Below, one piece after another: positions 31,866 through 40,154 of a DNA stretch of 64,000 bases; positions within the stretch are counted from its first letter, which is position 1; every line of letters starts with the position of its first letter. Origin of the DNA: Azotobacter salinestris (GTDB lineage: Bacteria; Pseudomonadota; Gammaproteobacteria; Pseudomonadales; Pseudomonadaceae); assembly GCF_009363155.1 (NCBI RefSeq), contig NZ_CP045303.1, positions 186,001 to 250,000 of the forward strand. The letters run 5' to 3'. Under the pieces are notes generated by a model. That model searched no databases. It was not told the DNA's origin and worked only from the letters and a program-made list of their open reading frames with translations. Made by a program: the position numbers and the translations under genes.

Positions 31866-32009
31866 GCATATCCCCTTTTGGATTGCGTTTCTAGGTGGGA
31901 ATATCAATACGCGACGGACACCTCCGCTTGGGGGCTTTTCCGGCGATTTTCTGGCCTGAAAGCGCAGCTGCTAGTACACCAGCTTCCTTCCGGGGAATAG
32001 GCGAATGCC

Positions 32010-32071
32010 GCTGAGTTGGGATTCTCCGGGCCGTTGGCATCCTTGGAGCATCACTACCAGGAGGTCACCCG
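32010..32071 (+). promoter_or_regulatory. Conserved leader before gene 32072
   Basis: GGGATTCTCCGGGCCGTTGG, a short spacer and GCATCACTACCAGGAGG precede the ATG. Nearly the same stretch occurs at 28174-28229. Preservation of the leader in two places suggests a regulatory role or a recently duplicated unit. Confidence 0.5.
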
Positions 32072-32539
32072 ATGAACCCCAATCAACTCCACACCTACCT
32101 GAAACTCTACTCGCTGGCCGGCCCGGTGCTGGAATCGCTCAAGGACCCAACGGCCGATGCCTTCATCTGGAAGCGCCAGCGCAAAGCAGTGGCGATGCTG
32201 GTCGACCTCGGCACCGAGATCAGCGTCGCCGATGGTGCGTTGTCGTTCGCAGGCTATGTCTGCAAGCTGCTCGCCCCCTACCGAGTCGAGGCGGAAAATA
32301 TCTGCTGGACCTATCGGGATGCCGAGGGGCAGTGGGGGAGCTTCGAGTTGCGCGACCGTGCTGTGGTCTTCGGCCAGGTCCCCCGCCAGAGCCGATATGG
32401 AGCCATCGGTTTCGCCCTGGATTTCCTTGGGCACAAAGGCGCTACACCGCTCGATTTGGTCGAGTTCGCCACGAAAACACGAGAGCAGCGGCTCGCCTAC
32501 GCGACCCAGCACTGGATTGCTGCTGCGAGACTGCATTGA
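32072..32539 (+). CDS. Hypothetical integrative-element protein, 155 aa
   Basis: Starts MNPNQLHTYLKLYSLAGPVL with a strong AGGAGG site. Its middle reads CKLLAPYRVEAENICWTYRD, then RDRAVVFGQVPRQSRYGAIG and FALDFLGHKGATPLDLVEFA. The function is unknown. Decayed fragments with the same YRIExxNI core lie at 33166-33225 (minus) and 35521-35730 (plus), so this gene belongs to a small repeated family. It is upstream of the HU-like gene on the same strand. Confidence 0.6.
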   Translation: MNPNQLHTYLKLYSLAGPVLESLKDPTADAFIWKRQRKAVAMLVDLGTEISVADGALSFAGYVCKLLAPYRVEAENICWTYRDAEGQWGSFELRDRAVVFGQVPRQSRYGAIGFALDFLGHKGATPLDLVEFATKTREQRLAYATQHWIAAARLH

Positions 32540-32666
32540 GCGCTGGCCGGCCGATCCAGGGGCAGCTCATCTCCTTGGATGGGAGGGCTGCTCGTTGGCA
32601 CGTCTGCAAGAAGGCGCGCTCCTGTCCGGTTATACTCGCGGGCCGAATTCCAACCTGGACTGACCA

Positions 32667-32939
32667 ATGAACAAAGCTGAGCTGATCGCCGCCGTTGCCG
32701 CCTCTGCGGACCTCCCGAAAACGACCGCCACCGCAGTGCTGGATGCCTTTACCGCGACTATCACCAGCGCCCTGCAGCAGGGCGAGAATGTCGCCCTGGT
32801 TGGTTTCGGCACCTTCGAGGTGAAGGAGCGCGCCGCCCGCGAAGGTCGCAACCCGCAGACCGGGGCCGCGATCCAGATCGCTGCCGCCAAGCTGCCGGGC
32901 TTCAAGCCAGGCAAGGGCCTGAAAGACGCCCTGAACTGA
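32667..32939 (+). CDS. HU-like histone-family DNA-binding protein
   Basis: 90-aa DNA-bending protein of the HU/IHF family. [20 protein letters not shown], then [20 protein letters not shown] and the terminal [14 protein letters not shown] follow the family along its full length. It is more diverged from HupB than a housekeeping copy would be, which fits an element-encoded HU. An 8-bp-periodic repeat array lies 140 bp after its stop. Confidence 0.9.
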   Translation: MNKAELIAAVAASADLPKTTATAVLDAFTATITSALQQGENVALVGFGTFEVKERAAREGRNPQTGAAIQIAAAKLPGFKPGKGLKDALN

Positions 32940-33079
32940 CTCCCTGCCGGCATAACCCTGCATTGAGTGCTGGCGCCCAACCGGGGACATCCATCCCTGG
33001 ATGGGAAGGGCGGGCTTGAACAGAAAGGGCCAGGCGGGCGAGAAAGGTCGGTTACCACTCTGGCTGCGACCCCATGATA

Positions 33080-33143
33080 TTGAAGTGTTGAAGCGCTCAC
33101 GCGTTGAAGTAATGAAGCATTGAAGCCAATGCGTATTGAAGCA
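33080..33143 (+). repeat. Array of eight 8-bp units (TTGAAGNN)
   Basis: Six units reading TTGAAG or ATGAAG start at 33080, 33088, 33104, 33112, 33120 and 33136. All spacings are multiples of 8, with two degenerate units at 33096 and 33128. The region codes nothing. A strict 8-bp phase without coding suggests slippage-derived repeats or a protein-binding array. Confidence 0.7.
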
Positions 33144-33165
33144 TTCATGTGGCCCAATAAACCGA

Positions 33166-33225
33166 GCCGATATTTTTCGGCTCGATTCGGTAGGGGGCGA
33201 GCACCGGTGCACCATTGGCTCCGGA
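33166..33225 (-). pseudogene. Fragment of the gene-32072 family (inverted)
   Basis: The minus strand reads VLAPYRIEPKNIGSVYWAT, matching LAPYRVEAENICWTY of the gene at 32072. GCTCGCCCCCTACCGA is identical in both. Only about 60 bp remain. It lies just past the 3' end of the MFS gene, opposite in orientation to the fragment at 35521. Confidence 0.6.
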
Positions 33226-33274
33226 CTGACTTGGAAACAAGGGCGAGGCCGGAAAACGGCGGCAGAACGCCCTC

Positions 33275-34501
33275 CTATGCCTCCGGTGCCACGTCGGCTC
33301 CAGTGGAGGGGCGGAATATTTCCTTGAACACCAGCAGCAGATCCAAGGCAAGGGCCAGGCCAATGGCGCCCATGGCGACGGAGAACAGCAGCGCGTAATG
33401 GCCGTGGCTGGCGGAGAACAGCGCCGAATAGGCGTAGCCGGCCAGGGCCTGGAAGCTCGCGAAGGACACGGTGGCACGGCTCCAGGTAGCGTTCTGCTGG
33501 TGGTGGTCGGCAACCAGCTGGTGTACGCGGGCCAGCGCCAGCGGCACTATGCCGGGCGGAAACGAACCGATCACCAGCGCCGCGACGGCCAGCAGGCGCA
33601 GGTCGGCGACCGTCACCAGTACCGCGAGAGCGCCGGCCTGGGTCAGCAGCACCAGGCGGATTGCCGAGCGCGCGCCCAGGCGGTCGGCCAGGAAACCGTA
33701 CACCACCGGCCCGACGATGGCGCCCACCCCGTACAGCGTCCAGATCAGCGCGCCGCTGTGGCTGCCGGCACCGAGGCCGCGGCTGACGTAATCGACCAGG
33801 AACATCATCGGCGCCACCAGGCCGGCGGCCATCAGGGCGTACTGGGCGAACAGCACGTAGAGGCCCATCGAGCTGCGCACGTCGGCTGCGCTCGAGGTGG
33901 CCGGCGTACGCGCCTTTTCCAGAGGCCAGCCGAACCAACTGGTGGCAGTCAGCAGCAACGCTACCCCGCCCAGGCCCAGCCAGGCCTGCAACAGACCGAA
34001 GGAGAGCAGGAACGGCACCAGGCTGCCCGAGCCGGCGATGCCCAGGCCGACGCCGAGGAAGATCGCGCCGCTGGCCAGGCCGCGACGGTTCGGCGCGACA
34101 TGCGGCAGGATGGCGCTTGTCGCGAGCACCATGATCACTCCGCCGGCGATGCCGGACAGCAGCCGCCAGCCGAAAAACCAGGCCATGGACAGCGGTACGG
34201 CGCAGGCGAAGAACGACAGGCTCACCAGTACCATCATGGCGCGCAGCACCCCGGTGCTCGACCAGCGGGCGGCGAGCGGCCGTCCTCCCAATGCTCCGAT
34301 GAGGTAGCCGGCGAGATTGGCCGCCCCCAGGTAGACCACTGCCGATGGGGAGAACCAGTGCGCGTCGATCAGCGCGGACACCAGCGGTGTGTAGGCGAAG
34401 CGGGCGAGGCCGATGCCGACCAGGCTGGCGCACAGGCCGGCCCAGATCGGCAGCCATGGGGAGGTGCGGTTGGCCGTGAGGCTGGAGCATTCGGCATTCA
34501 T
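33275..34501 (-). CDS. MFS transporter (YbfB/YjiJ family)
   Basis: 408-aa inner-membrane major facilitator protein with about 12 hydrophobic segments. It starts MNAECSSLTANRTSPWLPIW at 34501. LARFAYTPLVSALI, LAGYLIGALGGRPLAARWSS and PPGIVPLALARVHQL match the YbfB/YjiJ branch. The substrate is unknown. It is divergent from a LysR gene, which is the usual arrangement for a regulator controlling an efflux pump. Confidence 0.85.
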   Translation of the reverse strand: MNAECSSLTANRTSPWLPIWAGLCASLVGIGLARFAYTPLVSALIDAHWFSPSAVVYLGAANLAGYLIGALGGRPLAARWSSTGVLRAMMVLVSLSFFACAVPLSMAWFFGWRLLSGIAGGVIMVLATSAILPHVAPNRRGLASGAIFLGVGLGIAGSGSLVPFLLSFGLLQAWLGLGGVALLLTATSWFGWPLEKARTPATSSAADVRSSMGLYVLFAQYALMAAGLVAPMMFLVDYVSRGLGAGSHSGALIWTLYGVGAIVGPVVYGFLADRLGARSAIRLVLLTQAGALAVLVTVADLRLLAVAALVIGSFPPGIVPLALARVHQLVADHHQQNATWSRATVSFASFQALAGYAYSALFSASHGHYALLFSVAMGAIGLALALDLLLVFKEIFRPSTGADVAPEA

Positions 34502-34630
34502 GATGACCCCTTGCGTCTGTCGAGAAGCGCAGTCAGTGGCGATGGGGGGAATCATAGAAGCACCGAGCAATGAAATAATGCAGCAATTTTCATTCGTACA
34601 GATGCAGATTTGCATCATAGGGAGATCGAC
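34502..34630. promoter_or_regulatory. Divergent MFS/LysR intergenic region
   Basis: 129 bp between divergent starts, A/T-rich around 34560-34615 (GAAATAATGCAGCAATTTTC). A LysR operator (T-N11-A) is expected here; ATGCAGATTTGCAT at 34601-34614 is a near-perfect palindrome and the best candidate. Confidence 0.5.
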
Positions 34631-35503
34631 ATGAACTGGGACGATACGCGGATCTTTCTCGCCCTGTGCCGCGAGCAGACCTTGCGGGGCGCGGCCCGGG
34701 CGCTGGGCGTCGACCAGGCCACCGTCGGGCGCCGCCTGGCCTCTCTGGAGCACGCTTTGGGCGCTACCCTGTTCCTGCGCACCTCCCGCGGCTACAGCCT
34801 GACGGCCGCTGGCGAAGTGGCGATGGCCGCAGCGCTGAACATGGAGTCCTCGGCCGCCGAGCTGCAGCGGCAGATCCTCGGCATGGACGACCGCATGAGC
34901 GGCGTGGTGCGGGTCACCACCACCGACTCGTTCGCCATCGATGTCGTCATCCCGGCGATCGCCCGCCTGCACCAGGCGCAGCCCGGCATCGAGGTGCAAC
35001 TGCAGGCCTCGACCCAAATGCTCAACCTGAGCAAGCGCGAGGCGGACATCGCGGTGCGCACCCTCAAGCCGGAGAACCCCGATCTGATCGTGCGCCGCGT
35101 CGCGCGCTGGAGCAGCGCCATCTTCGCCTCGGCGGCCTACGTGCAGGCCCACGGTGTGCCCGAGCCCGGCACGGCGTTCGCCGGGCATGACCTGGTGCTC
35201 TATCAACCGTATCTGGACAGCGGCAAGGAGGTGATGCTGGGGTCCGAACCGATCACCCATGGCCGCATCGCCATGACCTGCACTTCCGGCCTGCTGGTGC
35301 GCCGCGCACTGATCAACGGTCTGGGCATCGGCGAGGTCCCGCTATCGTTCGGCGAGGCCGACGGTCTGGTGCGTCTGTGGCCCGCACGCGCATGCCCGCC
35401 CTACGACATCTGGCTGGTGACCCACAAGGACGTGCGCCATACCGCCAGGGTCCGTGCGGTCATCGACATCATCGCCAAAGCATTCGCTGCAGTATCCGGC
35501 TGA
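34631..35503 (+). CDS. LysR-family transcriptional regulator
   Basis: 290 aa. The N-terminal winged HTH is clear (TRIFLALCREQTLRGAARAL, then VDQATVGRRLASLEHALGAT). A periplasmic-binding-like effector domain follows (SGVVRVTTTDSFAIDVVIPA). This branch usually regulates the adjacent divergent gene, here the MFS transporter. Start at 34631 with GGGAGA upstream. Intact. Confidence 0.88.
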   Translation: MNWDDTRIFLALCREQTLRGAARALGVDQATVGRRLASLEHALGATLFLRTSRGYSLTAAGEVAMAAALNMESSAAELQRQILGMDDRMSGVVRVTTTDSFAIDVVIPAIARLHQAQPGIEVQLQASTQMLNLSKREADIAVRTLKPENPDLIVRRVARWSSAIFASAAYVQAHGVPEPGTAFAGHDLVLYQPYLDSGKEVMLGSEPITHGRIAMTCTSGLLVRRALINGLGIGEVPLSFGEADGLVRLWPARACPPYDIWLVTHKDVRHTARVRAVIDIIAKAFAAVSG

Positions 35504-35520
35504 GCCTTCGTCACCCGGCT

Positions 35521-35730
35521 GCCAGCTATACCGGATCGAGGCAGAAAATATCGGCTGGGTTTATCAGGATAGACAGGAGGAGTGGTGATCCTTTGAGGTG
35601 AACGACCGCTGGGTTGTCTCAAGTCCGGTAGCCGGCCGGGAATTATCGTGGTGCGCTCGAGTTCGCCCCGGATCTCCTTGGGCTGGAAGGCTCTGCTCCG
35701 ATCGTATTGTCGCCCTCTATGTAATCCCGG
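35521..35730 (+). pseudogene. Decayed copy of the gene-32072 family
   Basis: The frame reads YRIEAENIGWVYQDRQEEW, a stop, then SFEVNDRWVVSS. After a shift it continues FAPDLLGLEGSAPIVLSPSM, which parallels FALDFLGHKGATPLDLVEFA of the gene at 32072. A nonsense codon and at least one frameshift make it inactive. It is inverted relative to the fragment at 33166-33225 on the other side of the MFS/LysR pair. Confidence 0.6.
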
Positions 35731-35853
35731 ACGGGCAGAGTGCATCCAAACACGGCATTCCCACCCAAGAGATCCTGGGCCCGGGTGGAGGGGCTTTGAC
35801 CATCGCCCAGCGTCCGGCTCCCCTTGGAGCCACCTGCCGAACCATTTTCCTTC

Positions 35854-36588
35854 TCACGTACTCGTCGGCGCTCCACCTGATCGGGATGTTTTGCCGGAGG
35901 ATTTGGAGGGTTTCAATGCCGCCAGCAGGGCGTCGTTCTGCACTCTGAGGGTGTCCAGTTCGCCACGCATCCGGGCCGCCTCCTCGCCCCTGGCCTGAGC
36001 CTTCGCCAGTTCGTCCCGCAGCTGCTTCAGCTCGGCGGTGTGCTGCTCGCGGGCCATTCGGGCCGCCTGTTCGGCGGCGTTCAGACGCTCCCGGAGCTGG
36101 GCCAGCTCGACGGCCTGGCTCTGGCATTGCGCAAACCCCTCCGTCAGGTGCTCCTGGGTCGCCGCCAACTCGCCCTTTACGCCGTCCAGCTGGTGCTCCA
36201 GGTCCTCGACGGTCAGGGCCGCATCGGCCAGCTCCCGCTCGGCCTGCTCGCACTGCTCGCCGGCAGCCCGGACCACCTCTCCCACGCGCCGTTCGGCCGC
36301 CTTCACCGCCTTGTCGTTCAGCTCGACCGCCAGGGCCGCCAGGCGCTCGGTCAGCGCTCGGGTGACGGTCGCCAGTTCCTCGGCCACTTCCACCGGCAGT
36401 TCGGCCACCGGCGCCGCCTCGGTGACGGACAAGCGGGCCAGGTGATCATCCCAGACCTGTTTCAGCCGGTTGGGGTTGCCGCCGCCTACCTTCTGCCGCA
36501 GGGCGAAGCCGGTGACGTTGCGGCCGGCGGCCTGCAGGGCTTCGCCGGCCTGGACGATCTCTTCGAGGGTGTATTCGGCGGGGCGCAT
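35854..36588 (-). CDS. KfrA-like DNA-binding protein with long coiled coil
   Basis: 244 aa. The N-terminal domain MRPAEYTLEEIVQAGEALQA and KVGGGNPNRLKQVWDDHLAR is the KfrA/plasmid replication-region DNA-binding domain. Residues about 65-225 form an alpha-helical coiled coil rich in A, E, L and Q, ending in a basic tail (KPSKSSGKTSRSGG). KfrA proteins are plasmid-encoded autorepressors that help segregation, which fits the ParA locus nearby. Confidence 0.85.
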   Translation of the reverse strand: MRPAEYTLEEIVQAGEALQAAGRNVTGFALRQKVGGGNPNRLKQVWDDHLARLSVTEAAPVAELPVEVAEELATVTRALTERLAALAVELNDKAVKAAERRVGEVVRAAGEQCEQAERELADAALTVEDLEHQLDGVKGELAATQEHLTEGFAQCQSQAVELAQLRERLNAAEQAARMAREQHTAELKQLRDELAKAQARGEEAARMRGELDTLRVQNDALLAALKPSKSSGKTSRSGGAPTST

Positions 36589-36694
36589 GGCGATCGATCT
36601 TCAATCGGCTGAGGTTGAACGCAGCATAGCGAATAACAAAACAAACAAATAAACAAATTAAAGACGGAAATCGGCAGGCCCTACACCGGCACCT

Positions 36695-36945
36695 GACCCT
36701 CGATCTGCCGGCGGCGCTTGGCAGGCTCGTCACGGACGGCTGCGCTCAGTCCGGCCTGCTTCTCACCAGAGCTCGAGCCCATAGAGGCGTACCGTTCCAG
36801 CACCCGCAGAGGTGTCGGTGATCGGCCTCGTAGCGTGCGGTGCGTTTGAACTGCATGACGGGATTGGGATTCCGAGAAGTCGAACGGGCTTCTGCTGACG
36901 GGATGGCCGGGTGGCGGATGCCTGTCACTGGCCAGTCGTCAGAGA
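36695..36945 (-). pseudogene. Chimeric remnant of two element genes
   Basis: 36695-36810 matches part of the phage-type gene at 31470-31865 (TCGATCTGCCGGCG...). 36812-36940 matches the start of the gene at 39648-40091 and its upstream region (TTGAACTGCATGACGGG, GGGCTTCTGCTGACGGGATG). Two unrelated backbone genes have thus been fused end to end in a decayed copy. Confidence 0.6.
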
Positions 36946-36990
36946 CACTTCTGGGGCGGGTCAGGCCAACAGCTCTCCCCTGGCTGCCAA

Positions 36991-37050
36991 TGGTATCTAT
37001 TGATATCTATTGGTAGATATGAGTACCTGTAAAGAGCTATCAAGAGCTAT
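36991..37050 (+). repeat. 10-bp-periodic repeat array, left part (6 units)
   Basis: Units TGGTATCTAT, TGATATCTAT, TGGTAGATAT, GAGTACCTGT, AAAGAGCTAT and CAAGAGCTAT follow each other without spacer. The last unit continues in register, across the inserted IS, in the array 38084-38173. The region is non-coding. Confidence 0.75.
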
Positions 37051-38078
37051 CCATTTCAAGGCCTTTTGCTTTTTGAGGCCTTGATTAGGCGGTCGCTGGA
37101 GACATGGGCGCGAGCCGTCGCGGCATCGACCCAGGCCTTGGGCTTATCCACCTTGGGGCCGCGCTTGCTGGTGGCCACCTGGCTGGGCTTGATATGTCGT
37201 GCCAATTCCAACAGGCGCTGTGCCAGTGTGTTGGCCGAATCGTCGGCCCAGGCGGACCAGTGCTCCACCGGCAGCGCGATGAGCATCCCCTCGTAACGGC
37301 TTCTGACCTGGACCGCCAGGTGGTAGGGGGAAGCCTCCCAGCCCTCGGGAAGCTGTTCGCGATGAGCCTGTTCCACGCTGCGCTTGAGCACCGCCAGGAG
37401 GTTGTAGGCCAGCACCGCCACGGCAAACCCCAGCAGCGCCGCCCGGGGATGGCCCAGGCTGCAGCCCTTCGTCCACCGCGATGGCCTGCTCGCGCGTTCG
37501 CCCCGTTGCCGTCCTCTCGGCGTCCTGCCAGGTGCCTTGCCGAACGAGGGGGGGATGCTTGGCGTGCTGGCGCACGATGAAATCGGCCCGGGCCTGCTGG
37601 AGCGACTGGAGAATCGCGCGCGTGCAGAAATGCCGGTCGGCCATCCACAGTTGCCCCGGCCGGGCACTGTCCAATAGCGGCAGGACGCCAGTGCGCTCGC
37701 TCTCGTAGGCGTCCTCGCAGACCGCCAGATCGGTCACCAGGTCGAGGTCGGGGTCGTAGACCACCAGCGAATGCCCCGGCATACGGGCAGGTTGTCTATC
37801 TGGCGTGCGGCGGCGTGCAGCGAAGGGCGCAGTCCCAGGGAAACCAGCGACATCAGCCCGACGACGGTGGAAAACAGCAGCTCGCGTGGATACTGGCGTT
37901 GCCGGTGGGCCTCGAACACTTCGTCAACCCAGGCGGCTGGCATTGCCCGCTCCAGCGCCAGAGGTGCCATGACGCTGGCCGGGGCCTGCCTCTCGAACCG
38001 CGCCAGAACTGCATCCCACATCGCCTTGCTCGCCTGATCGATTATCGGGAGAGTTTACGCAAAGACCTTGAAAGGGCT
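37049..38078 (-). mobile_element. IS4-like element, decayed, inserted in the repeat array
   Basis: About 1.03 kb with inverted ends (CCATTTCAAGGCC and GGACCTTGAAAGGG-type, imperfect). The flanking bases GCTAT occur at both junctions. It carries a broken transposase and interrupts an otherwise continuous 10-bp repeat array upstream of parA. Confidence 0.7.
37056..38021 (-). pseudogene. IS4-family transposase, frameshifted
   Basis: Three consecutive minus-strand frames together code one transposase: MWDAVLARFERQAPASVMAP to ARQIDNLPVC; then GHSLVVYDPDLDLVTDLAVC with ADRHFCTRAILQSL; then GHPRAALLGFAVAVLAYNLL to the C-terminus. Breaks lie near 37780 and 37460, so at least two frameshifts or small deletions have inactivated it. 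Confidence 0.75.
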
Positions 38079-38083
38079 GCTAT

Positions 38084-38173
38084 CAAGAGCTACCAAGAAC
38101 TACCATGAGCCATCAAGAGCTACTAATAGCTATCAGTAGCAATCAAAAGATACCAAAAGATACCAAAAGATAT
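38084..38173 (+). repeat. 10-bp-periodic repeat array, right part (9 units)
   Basis: Units CAAGAGCTAC, CAAGAACTAC, CATGAGCCAT, CAAGAGCTAC, TAATAGCTAT, CAGTAGCAAT, CAAAAGATAC (twice) and CAAAAGATAT run head to tail. The consensus is roughly CAAGAGCTAY. The period equals one helical turn, so a bound protein would be placed on one DNA face. The position upstream of parA suggests the partition centromere and/or parA operator. Confidence 0.75.
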
Positions 38174-38436
38174 CTTTACAGATAATGTTGCTCGGATTGG
38201 CTCGTGGAGTGAACGGGCGAGGCGTTGCTCGCGCCATTGGCCCCATGACCTGCTGGCGCCATCCCCGGAGTCCGGGCCTGCCACTTTCCCAGTATCACCT
38301 GATAACCTGGCTACGCTAAAGTAGCTCAAGATTTCTTTTGATAGAAAAAGATAACTTTTTATATTCATTGATATTTATAGGAACTCTTATCTATCTTTAG
38401 ACTGCTTTGAGTAGCAATAACTATCAGGAGATATGA
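38174..38436 (+). promoter_or_regulatory. parA upstream region
   Basis: A/T-rich 38310-38436 with further scattered units (GTAGCTCAAGAT, TATCTATCTTTAG, GTAGCAATAACTATCAGGAG) related to the 10-bp array. It ends in a CAGGAG ribosome-binding site before the ATG at 38437. Autoregulation by the downstream ribbon-helix-helix protein is expected for this type of locus. Confidence 0.5.
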
Positions 38437-39141
38437 ATGCCTACGACGATCTTTGTGAGCCCCAAGGGCGGTGTGGGTAAGACCACCTCGGCGCTGGCGC
38501 TCGCGACGCAGCTGGCGAAGAAGGGCGCCGCCGTGACGGTGATCGACGCGGACCCGAACTACCCTATTCAGAAGTGGGCGGAAGGCGGCCACTGCCCGGA
38601 AAACCTTCGCGTCATTTCGGGTGTCACGGAGGACAACATCTCCGGCAGGATCCGTGAAGCTGCTGCCATCGACCCGTTCGTGATTGTGGATCTGGAAGGG
38701 ACCGCGGCGAAGATCGTGATTCATGCGTTGCAAGAGGCAGATTTCGTCGTCATCCCCATGCGCGGATCCTGGCTGGACGCACAGCAGGCGGGCAGGGCGG
38801 TCGCGCTGGTTCACGACCAAGAGATGGCGGTGCGGCGACACGTCCCGGGCTACACGCTGCCATACTCCGTTTTATTGACCTGCACCCCACCCGCGTATGA
38901 GACGCGCAACACAGCAGCACTGAGGAGGAGCTTGAAGGAGCGCGGCATACCGCTTTTCGCCACTGAGATGACCGAGCGCGAAGCCTTCCGCTCGATATTC
39001 TTCTTCAAGCGCCCGCTGGAGGCGCTGGACTCCGCTCAGGTGCCTGGCATCGAAAAGGCCATCGCAAACGCCGAGGCGTTCGCTGCTGAGGTGATCGAGA
39101 GACTGTCCGACAAGGTCAAGAGCAGTGAGGTGGCATCGTGA
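38437..39141 (+). CDS. parA: ParA-family partition ATPase (type Ib-like)
   Basis: 234-aa deviant-Walker ATPase. SPKGGVGKTTSALALATQLA gives the Walker A with both lysines (K10, K15); VIDADPNYPIQKWAE and FVIVDLEGTAA provide the other nucleotide motifs. There is no N-terminal HTH, so it fits the short type Ib (ParF/VirC1-like) group rather than the P1 ParA group. It overlaps the next gene (TGATG). It would position the element's DNA over the nucleoid together with the downstream DNA-binding protein. Confidence 0.88.
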   Translation: MPTTIFVSPKGGVGKTTSALALATQLAKKGAAVTVIDADPNYPIQKWAEGGHCPENLRVISGVTEDNISGRIREAAAIDPFVIVDLEGTAAKIVIHALQEADFVVIPMRGSWLDAQQAGRAVALVHDQEMAVRRHVPGYTLPYSVLLTCTPPAYETRNTAALRRSLKERGIPLFATEMTEREAFRSIFFFKRPLEALDSAQVPGIEKAIANAEAFAAEVIERLSDKVKSSEVAS

Positions 39142-39503
39142 TGGCTGGGCATGAACGTGATGGGGACGCCGACCGCGACGACCCGTTCGCCAATCTAACG
39201 ACGTTCAAGCCGAAGGCACCTAGTGAGGTGCGCCAGGCGAGAGCGCTAGATGAAGATATCCAGAAGATAGCCAAGGATAACAACTTCCCGTCGCGCCAGC
39301 CGCAGACCCCAGAGCCGGAAGCGGTTAAGCCCGGCAAGCGCCGTCGATTCAATTCGTCGGGGCCGAAGGCGCAGCTCAACATCAAGGTCCCCCTTGAATG
39401 CCATGCGCGCTTCTACCGAATGGCCGAAGAGCGAAATATCCGCGTGCTGGGCGATCTCCTGGAGCAGGCGCTTGATGCCCTGGAGCAGCAGGATAGCCGG
39501 TAG
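39141..39503 (+). CDS. Ribbon-helix-helix-type partition partner (ParG/StbB-like)
   Basis: 120 aa. The N-terminal two-thirds is flexible, charged and Pro-rich (DDPFANLTTFKPKAPSEVRQ, PQTPEPEAVKPGKRRRF). The C-terminal 45 residues, QLNIKVPLECHARFYRMAEE, RNIRVLGDLLEQALDALEQQ, fit a beta-strand plus two helices (RHH). This layout matches the centromere-binding partners of type Ib ParA proteins, with an arm that stimulates the ATPase. The gene is coupled to parA by overlap. It is the likely ligand of the 10-bp array. Confidence 0.72.
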   Translation: MAGHERDGDADRDDPFANLTTFKPKAPSEVRQARALDEDIQKIAKDNNFPSRQPQTPEPEAVKPGKRRRFNSSGPKAQLNIKVPLECHARFYRMAEERNIRVLGDLLEQALDALEQQDSR

Positions 39504-39647
39504 GGGGCGTCAAGCGAGAGGGAGGGGAGGATGTCAACCGGCTGGTCTAGGCACCCAGGCCTCAAGCGTCACTATCTGTCGCTGCTACTCGGGGATTTGG
39601 CCATGGCGGGTTGGCAGGGCCGGCGAGCGCCAGCCCGGAGGGGGCGA

Positions 39648-40091
39648 TCACTCGAAAGAGGTTTGGACTTGTGCCTGAGCCAGGATCTTCTGGCGTATCC
39701 GTTGGGTTTGAGCCTCTCCGGCGGCAATTCTGGCCGCCAAGGCACCATTCAGCTGGTCGACGAAGTAGGCCAGGTTGCCGGGGGTTTTCGAGCCCCAGAA
39801 GGCGTGCCATTGGGCCTTGCATTGCGCCTGAAGCGTGGGCGGCAGCGCGTAGTAATCCTTGCGAACCTTGCGCCACTGCCGTGCATACAGGTCACGCATC
39901 CTCTGCACACTGCGCCGGTTTCGCTCGTCCCTGAGCCGCTTTTCTTCGTCCCACGAGTGCTGCTCCTGGGCGATCTGGTCGGCGAACAGCGGCATGGCCT
40001 GCTGCTCGCGGGCCAGCTTGCGATTGAAGGCGGCTTCCTTGCGGGAGGTGTAGGTGATCGCCTCGTGGCGCTCGGCGCGCTTGAACTGCAT
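39648..40091 (-). CDS. Hypothetical element protein, 147 aa
   Basis: Starts MQFKRAERHEAITYTSRKEA and is helical and highly charged (QEQHSWDEEKRLRDERNRRS) with WRKVRKDYYALPPTLQAQCK in the middle. The function is unknown; such proteins recur next to the integrase of pseudomonad islands. A partial copy of its 5' end is fused into the remnant at 36812-36940. Confidence 0.6.
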   Translation of the reverse strand: MQFKRAERHEAITYTSRKEAAFNRKLAREQQAMPLFADQIAQEQHSWDEEKRLRDERNRRSVQRMRDLYARQWRKVRKDYYALPPTLQAQCKAQWHAFWGSKTPGNLAYFVDQLNGALAARIAAGEAQTQRIRQKILAQAQVQTSFE

Positions 40092-40154
40092 GACGGGTTT
40101 CCTCGGAGTTGAACGGGCTTCTGCTGACGGGATGGCCGGGCGGTGGAGTGCCCG

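Noticed and set aside
33080-33143. 8-bp array as a CRISPR or coding tandem repeat
   Set aside because: Too short, no spacers, and no frame with a plausible protein.
32442-34490. 682-codon minus-strand open frame across the MFS gene and the 32072 gene
   Set aside because: It runs out of frame with the MFS gene and antisense to the gene at 32072 and the HU-like gene. The MFS frame has the membrane pattern and the start site.
36991-38173. Repeat array as a CRISPR
   Set aside because: Units are 10 bp with no spacers, in non-coding DNA before parA; there are no cas genes. A partition or operator array is the better reading.
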